Shown: positions 58,640 to 64,000 of the stretch, piece after piece
Layout of the letters: every line of letters begins with the position of its first letter
Position numbering within the stretch: the stretch's first letter is position 1
Origin: Nepenthes gracilis
Taxonomy: Eukaryota; Streptophyta; Magnoliopsida; Caryophyllales; Nepenthaceae
DNA: 64,000 nucleotides
Reading direction: 5' to 3'
Assembly: GCA_033239525.1 (NCBI GenBank)
Contig: BSYO01000023.1
Span: 14,827,304 to 14,891,303, forward strand
Made by a program: the position numbers and the translations under genes
The notes under the pieces: model-generated
The model's database searches: none
Seen by the model: only the letters and a program-made list of their open reading frames with translations
What the model was told of the DNA's origin: nothing

Positions 58640-59480
58640 CTGACATTTTAACAAATATTTTTAAAATATTACCCATGATTGTGTATCGCCCCACGATGAT
58701 AGTTGCGAATCAATAAATCTTCTCGAAAAGCCATTACCATGCAGCTACCTCTAGGATTGTCCTGGTAAAGGAAATAATGTCTCTAGATAATCACAATTAC
58801 CATATGCATCCTATGCACGGTCGGCGTCTTAACTCAATGGATCTGCCAAAGGTAGCCAACATTAACCACGAGGTCTAAGAAAGGTCGCATTGACTTCAAT
58901 TCTATAAATACCTCTCTGTCTTTGCGGGAAATAGAATTGATAAATTCTAACCTTGGAGCATCCCAAAAAGCCTGAATGACCTTTACTATTGAGCATCCTA
59001 GAAGGATCGAAGAGCTTTTTCCCAAGCCATTCTACCTACAAGTGTATCATATCTCAACCTATTCAACCTACGAGTGCCAACTCTCTCAAAAGCCACTCTC
59101 TACCGAGTGCATCCATCGGTGCCTAGTCATCCAATCCACACTGACCTTGCTCTTATGTGCATCCAAGCACCTTACATTATCTATTCTTTTTTCACTCAAA
59201 GAAAAGATTTCTACTTTAAGTATTGGAGGATATATTGGAGAGAGAGTCTCGGTATATCCAGTCCAAATGCAACCCCCTTCTACATGCATCCACGCACTTT
59301 ATATCCTCAATCTTTCTTTCCTTATAGAAAGATTCGTTTAACTTTTTATTTGTTTATTTTAGTGTGTAGTATCCAAATTATTAGGAATGGAGACTAAACT
59401 TTTTTTTAATTTGACCTATTAAAAAAGATCAAGTGACTTCCTAATTCGTATAATGATTTAAATTTAGGGACGCTTTGTCA
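58640..59480 (+). repeat. Probable solo Tat-type LTR (left end not fixed)
   Basis: A TATA element (TATAAATA, 58,903-58,910) is followed by repeats of the GAGTGC(A/C)(A/T)CCATC type. The end CTAATTCGTATAATGATTTA...GCTTTGTCA resembles the last 60 bases of the Tat3 LTR (AATTCGTATAATAATCCAGA...ACATCA). No internal element sequence follows 59,480, so only an LTR is present. Confidence 0.6.
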
Positions 59481-60571
59481 TCCTTTCTAATCTCAATCAC
59501 ATCCTCGTATAAAGGGGTGCTACATTGCATGAAATAATTTCTCAATTTTAAGTCTAATTGCTGTGATTTTTTTTTTTTTCAAAGACTTAATTTTAGTTTG
59601 TTATTTAAAATATTGATTGTCCTTAAATATTTTTCAATTCTAATAGCTTCGAGGAACCTTCCCCGATTCATTATTGTCCCACTCGCTTTCATCTTCCACC
59701 TGCACTGTTTTTTGGCCCCTCATTTTCACACCCGTGCCCCTTGGGACACGTCTCAAAGTCTCCATCCTTCCCTTCCCCTTTCCCAGGCTACTAGCTACAC
59801 AAAAATGTATTAAATAAATCAGATATAATTTGTATTCATTGATTAATTGTTATATATTTATCATTTAAGTTTTAATATTAAAATAATTTTTGGTTGATCT
59901 ATATATTATATATAAATATAGACCATTTTAATAATGATATTTAAAATTTATGTTTATATTAATTATATCTGATTTACAGTTTAATTAAACAATTTTTAAA
60001 ATGTGAATAGTATTTAATTATATTTTTGATAAAAAATAAAAATATATGACTATTTATAAAAAAAATAGATCTAATAAAATAAAAATATATAATTATTTAT
60101 AAAAATATATATTAATGAAAGCACGCAACACTTTACAAAAGATATATCTTTTTATATTAAAATGACTAAACTATTAGACTTTTAAAAAAAATCTATAAAG
60201 AAAGTACGTGTAACTCTATCTTTCTATTTGGGCATAAATTTTTTTTTCTCAAGAAGGACCATCATATATTATTATCTATTCCCGATAATTTCTTAAAAAA
60301 AATCATAGATTACATGAATATATATATATATATCGATCATTAATTTCTGATGATTGGTATCAGAAAGGGTCATGCAATATAATTCTTATTTATTTTATCA
60401 TAATTATTTAAATGAGAGGATTATATGATAATTCATTTTAATTTTTTTTACATATTGTTATCATTTAATAATTATATAGTCATGTAATTATATTTTATTC
60501 TTCGATATAGCAACATACTGTCTATCTTGGCCATAGAAAATTAAAAAAATAATGCAATGCTTGAACATAGT
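59481..60571. other. AT-rich intergenic DNA
   Basis: I see no gene or supported repeat here. Confidence 0.4.
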
Positions 60572-61573
60572 TGTTGGGACCTACACAATTTATTTGAACT
60601 GCGAGAAAAGAATCAACAGCATACAACAACCAAATAACAATCACAAATATTGAATTAACACGTGATTTTACGTGAAAAATCTTCTTGAGAATAAGAGAAA
60701 AAAATTACATAATGATACATCTGAAATATATTTGCTATACAATTAAATTGGTTATACAAATTCCATAAATAAAAAAGCTCAATATCTTGTAATAAATAAG
60801 CCGAATAATAATTATTATAAGATGAAAGAGAAAAATAAGATTGGTAAAACGTTTTTTCAATTTTAAGAATAGCATACGAAAGATTGGTAAAGATTGGAAT
60901 ACGATTCGCAATTTACTCATATACTCGAATTTTCATCTTATCCATTTTTTCTTCCATTCTCTTCCTTTTCCACTAAGTTAGCACTATCTAGTGTCAAATT
61001 TGCAAAGTGGTTACCCTAAAAACGTGTTAGTGTATTTTTATACTATAAATTGGTACTCGAGTGCCCATCGGGTGCCTCTTGGGGGTGCTTTTACTACTTT
61101 CAATGCACTAGTGGTTCCTCAAGCGCGCCTAAGGCATAGGCTATTCTAGAAGTCTTGCTCGAGTGTCCCTCGGGTATGCCTCAAGCGTTAGACATTTTAG
61201 AAATCCTGCTCGAGCGTCCCTTGAGCTCTTCTCAGATGTTATTCAATCTGGAACCGGCGCTCAAACATCTATTGAGCACCCATTGAGGCACGCACCTATT
61301 GTGTTTGGAACATAAGCAGCCCCTCAAGTATGCCTAAGGCATGGGACATTCTGGAAGTCCTGTTTGAGCATCCCTCGAGCTCTCCTCATGCGTCATCCAA
61401 TTTGGAATCGGCACTCATACGCGTATCAGGCGTCTGTCACGAGCCAATCTACAATTTTTCCTAGACCAGTACAATACACATGCATCCTTTTTCAAGCCAC
61501 CGGGACAACAGTCAGATGGGTATGAGATTCACACGGGAGTAATTCATAATTCAAGAAACTTTTCATAATGACA
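60572..61573 (-). repeat. 3' LTR of a minus-strand copia element
   Basis: The LTR is about 1,002 bp. On the minus strand it starts TGTCATTATG after a G/C-rich tract at 61,574-61,590 and ends GTAGGTCCCAACA. It contains repeated CTCGAGTGTCCCTCGGG-like phrases (61,050-61,440) shared with 2,529-3,636 and 38,490-39,190. Confidence 0.65.
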
Positions 61574-61589
61574 GTGTGGGGGCAATCAT

Positions 61590-62280
61590 CATCCCGATAA
61601 TAATTTGACAAATTTTAAACTTTTTCCTCTGTAACCTTTTAGTCATTATATCCTATCCATTCTCATCAATCATGATCTTATCCAATACTAACAACTCTGA
61701 GTCAATAACATTTCGCACTCATTGATATCTCACATCAATATATTTTAATCTAAAATAAAATGATAAATTTTTACAAAGGTGAATTACATTTTAATTGTCA
61801 TAAAGCAGCACATATCTTTTATACTTGAAATCAAGTTTTCGGATGAACTTCTTCATTCACAATATCTCCTTACTTGCCTCCATTACAGTAATAAATTCTA
61901 TTTCAATGGTCGAGAGAGTAATATACTTTTACAACTTAGATCGCCAAGAAACGATTCCTCCATCAAATATAACTAAATATCCTGAGGTGGACTTGCAAGA
62001 GTCGACATTGCCTGCAATGTCTGCATCAATATATCTAACTAAAAGTAGTTTTTCCCTTTCGAAATACAAGCATAGTTTGAAAGTTCCTCGGAAATATCTC
62101 ATATCTATTTTACCATGTATTAATACTTCTTATCAGGATTTGACAGAAAATGGCTAACCATTCCAACGGTATGAGTAATGTCCGGTCCTGTACACACCAT
62201 AATATATATTAAACTACACACAGTCGAAGAATAGGAAACACTTCTCATACTTGCCTTTTTGTCATCCGTAGAAGGATATT
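61590..62280 (-). pseudogene. Copia reverse transcriptase end and RNase H
   Basis: The minus strand reads the end of reverse transcriptase (SYSSTVCSLIYIMVCTGPDI, about 62,240-62,180), then RNase H: RYFRGTFKLCLYF, YIDADIAGNVDSCKSTSGYL with its Asp pair, SWRSKL, and TLSTIEIEFITVMEASKEIL with the Glu. Stops interrupt at WRSKL-stop and further on. The right edge at 62,280 is exactly where a chromovirus-type LTR begins, so the upstream pol lies beyond that insertion. It is better preserved than the other copia copies here. Confidence 0.8.
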
Positions 62281-64000
62281 TGTAATATCATGAATTTTTA
62301 TTTAATTTAATTAGGATTATTTATTATTTTGGATAATTTGGGCATAATAAAAAATTAATTAAATATTATAAAATTTTGGAGAGATATTTGGGTCAATTGG
62401 GCCGGCACCCAAATTGTGCCCATACTGTCATCCAAGTATCGATTTGGGTTTTGAAATATAAAAAATATCATCCGAGTATTGATTTAGGTTTTGAAATATA
62501 AAAAATAAAAAATATATATAATAAAAATAAAAATAAAAAAATAATAATAGAAGAAGAAGCAGAGTCGGGCGAGGGTTTTGAGGAGAGAAAAGAGGAGAGA
62601 GAGGAGGGTTCGCCGGGGAAGAAGGCGGAGTGTGGGTGGTCGGCAGTGGCCGGCGACGACCATACGTGACAATGATAGGTCGAGTAATTGCGGTTGCACA
62701 TGCGGAGAGAGCCGTGCAGGAGAGAGAGGTGGCAAGAAGGAGAAGAAAGGGGAAGTGGAGATCGAGGCTTTCGGGTCTAATTTCGACTTTGAGCTAGTTA
62801 GAGTAGTGATAGATTGAGTCGATAAAATTGCACCCATACCCTTTTTGTTTTCTCTTTTTTATTTTTGTTCGATCCCCCTCAGGTATTATTATCCCGATAC
62901 TCGACTCAAAACATATTTTATGGAACCGACGACTTTGGCACGTTTAATTATCAATTTGTTGTCTGAATTGATAATTCTATGTAGTTTTTGTGCAACCCCG
63001 AAACCCTAACCTGCGCCGGTATTGTTCACCCGTGCCCGAATCTCGTTTAACCAATTATTTTAAATTTTATACATGTTTTAGTATGAGATAATGAAAACCC
63101 ATGTCTTGAATATGGATATTTACCGGTTTGGTGTTAAATTTTCCAAGTTTTGTCTGACTTGCACATACGGGACACTGTTCACCCGAGCCATATTGGTATT
63201 TTTGCATTGTTTTATTTTATTTAATTGATATTTAAATTATGTATAATTGTATATGCTCAATTATGTCTTCTGAAAAATATTATTGTTAATTATTTGTAGA
63301 GGATTATTTCGTCCAAAAGCTCTAAAATCATGTTTGGCCTAATGTGGTAAGGAAATTCTATTCTTCTAAGTATTATATTAAATTATGTATATATTTGAAG
63401 TCATTTGAAGACTTACCTTATGAGAAATGATTATATGTATTTGTATATGAGAATTTTGCAAGACATGCAAAGTTTATGAAAGGACCCTACAATCTGTTAT
63501 GTTTGATGACCCGTTCTTCAGGCAGTGAGAACTCTGCATGAAAATTTGGTAGACCCTTTTTTAAGAATAAGTAATTCTAAAATTTAGACCAAGGATTTGT
63601 ATTTCAGATGGTAGTATTCCTTGACATGCCTTAAGATATTATAGTGGTAGATCGAGGAATGCTCTTAAGTCACGGGAGACACTCTGGTAGTATATCTGTT
63701 ATCTGGCCTTGTATACCAATGAAAGGTATACTATCCACCACAGGACATTAAAGTTGCATGGATAGTATATTTGTTATTTGGCCTCGTATACCGGCGAAAG
63801 GTATACCGACCACCACGGGTTGTTAAAGTTGCATGGATAATATATCTGTTATATGGCATCGTATACTGACGAAAGGTATACCGTCCGTTATGGGAGGTTA
63901 AAGTTTGAGATATCATGGGTAGCGGCTTAAAATGTGTGGATACATACACATTTCATTTCTCGATCATTTGCTCCATGGCTGGTGAGGCCCACTAGCATAG
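62281..64000 (+). repeat. Chromovirus-type gypsy LTR, runs off the window
   Basis: It begins TGTAATATCATGAATTTT at the break in the copia pol and continues with GGATAATTTGGGCATAATAA and GGGTCAATTGGG, the opening usual for Tekay/Del-type LTRs. A GA-rich leader-like block (62,530-62,800) and a 75 bp triplicated repeat (63,691-63,915) lie inside. The end of the LTR and any internal genes are outside the window. Confidence 0.65.
63691..63915 (+). repeat. Three tandem repeats of exactly 75 bp
   Basis: Units start at 63,691, 63,766 and 63,841, each beginning TATAT(C/T)TGTTAT and containing CGTATAC(C/T)G(G/A)CGAAAGGTATACC. Within the unit, GGTATAC and GTATACC are inverted copies separated by about ten bases, so each unit can form a small hairpin. 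Confidence 0.85.

Noticed and set aside
62484..62837. 117-codon minus-strand frame and the Arg-rich plus-strand frame opposite it
   Set aside because: They come from the GA/CT-rich leader block of the chromovirus-type LTR and are low in complexity.

Overview
This is nuclear DNA of a flowering plant, most likely a eudicot. The evidence is two spliced host genes with plant GT-AG introns, a plant-type 14-3-3 protein, a plant MATE transporter, and AT-rich intergenic DNA filled with nested Ty1/copia and Ty3/gypsy LTR retrotransposons of lineages known from plants. I cannot name the species.

Host genes are few. (1) The 3' half of a MATE/DETOX transporter lies at 7,915-9,431 (+). Its first half is missing from the window, and stacked copia elements occupy the place where an upstream intron or exon would be. 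(2) A small single-exon gene at 39,993-40,484 (+) has a C/H-rich N-terminus like that of the OCTOPUS/DUF740 group. (3) A complete four-exon 14-3-3 gene lies at 50,525-52,515 (-) and encodes 258 residues. I found no convincing tRNA, rRNA or other non-coding RNA gene.

Transposon layout, left to right. 1-3,636: a gag-only copia element (-) inserted into a second copia element (A, 3,637-7,561, -). 11,040-11,660: a copia-type LTR end. 12,423-13,403: a solo gypsy LTR (-). 14,310-17,815: a decayed copia gag-pol (+). 17,941-25,680: a Tat-lineage gypsy element (Tat1, +) with a perfect ATTTT target duplication. 28,735-32,800: a second Tat fragment (Tat2, +). 33,060-33,700: a relative of the LTR at 11 kb. 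34,526-39,660: copia element B (-), same family as A. 42,864-48,672: a coding-depleted Tat element (Tat3, +) with 1.6 kb LTRs. 53,700-57,759: a copia locus with three LTR ends (+). About 58,640-59,480: a solo Tat-like LTR. 60,572-62,280: a copia RT/RNase H plus 3' LTR (-), cut by a chromovirus-type LTR that runs from 62,281 to the window end.

Two observations stand out. First, the 3' LTR of Tat1 (24,469-25,680) is a fine-scale interleave of pieces of its own LTR and of the flank that follows it. This is most simply a consensus or assembly artefact, so sequence here should not be used for dating. Second, the Tat elements share a module downstream of pol: tandem repeats that each contain a short dyad, followed in Tat1 and Tat2 by a long antisense reading frame ending in a coiled coil. 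In Tat3 the dyad shows a compensatory base change between repeat units. This module is the best candidate here for poorly understood biology.
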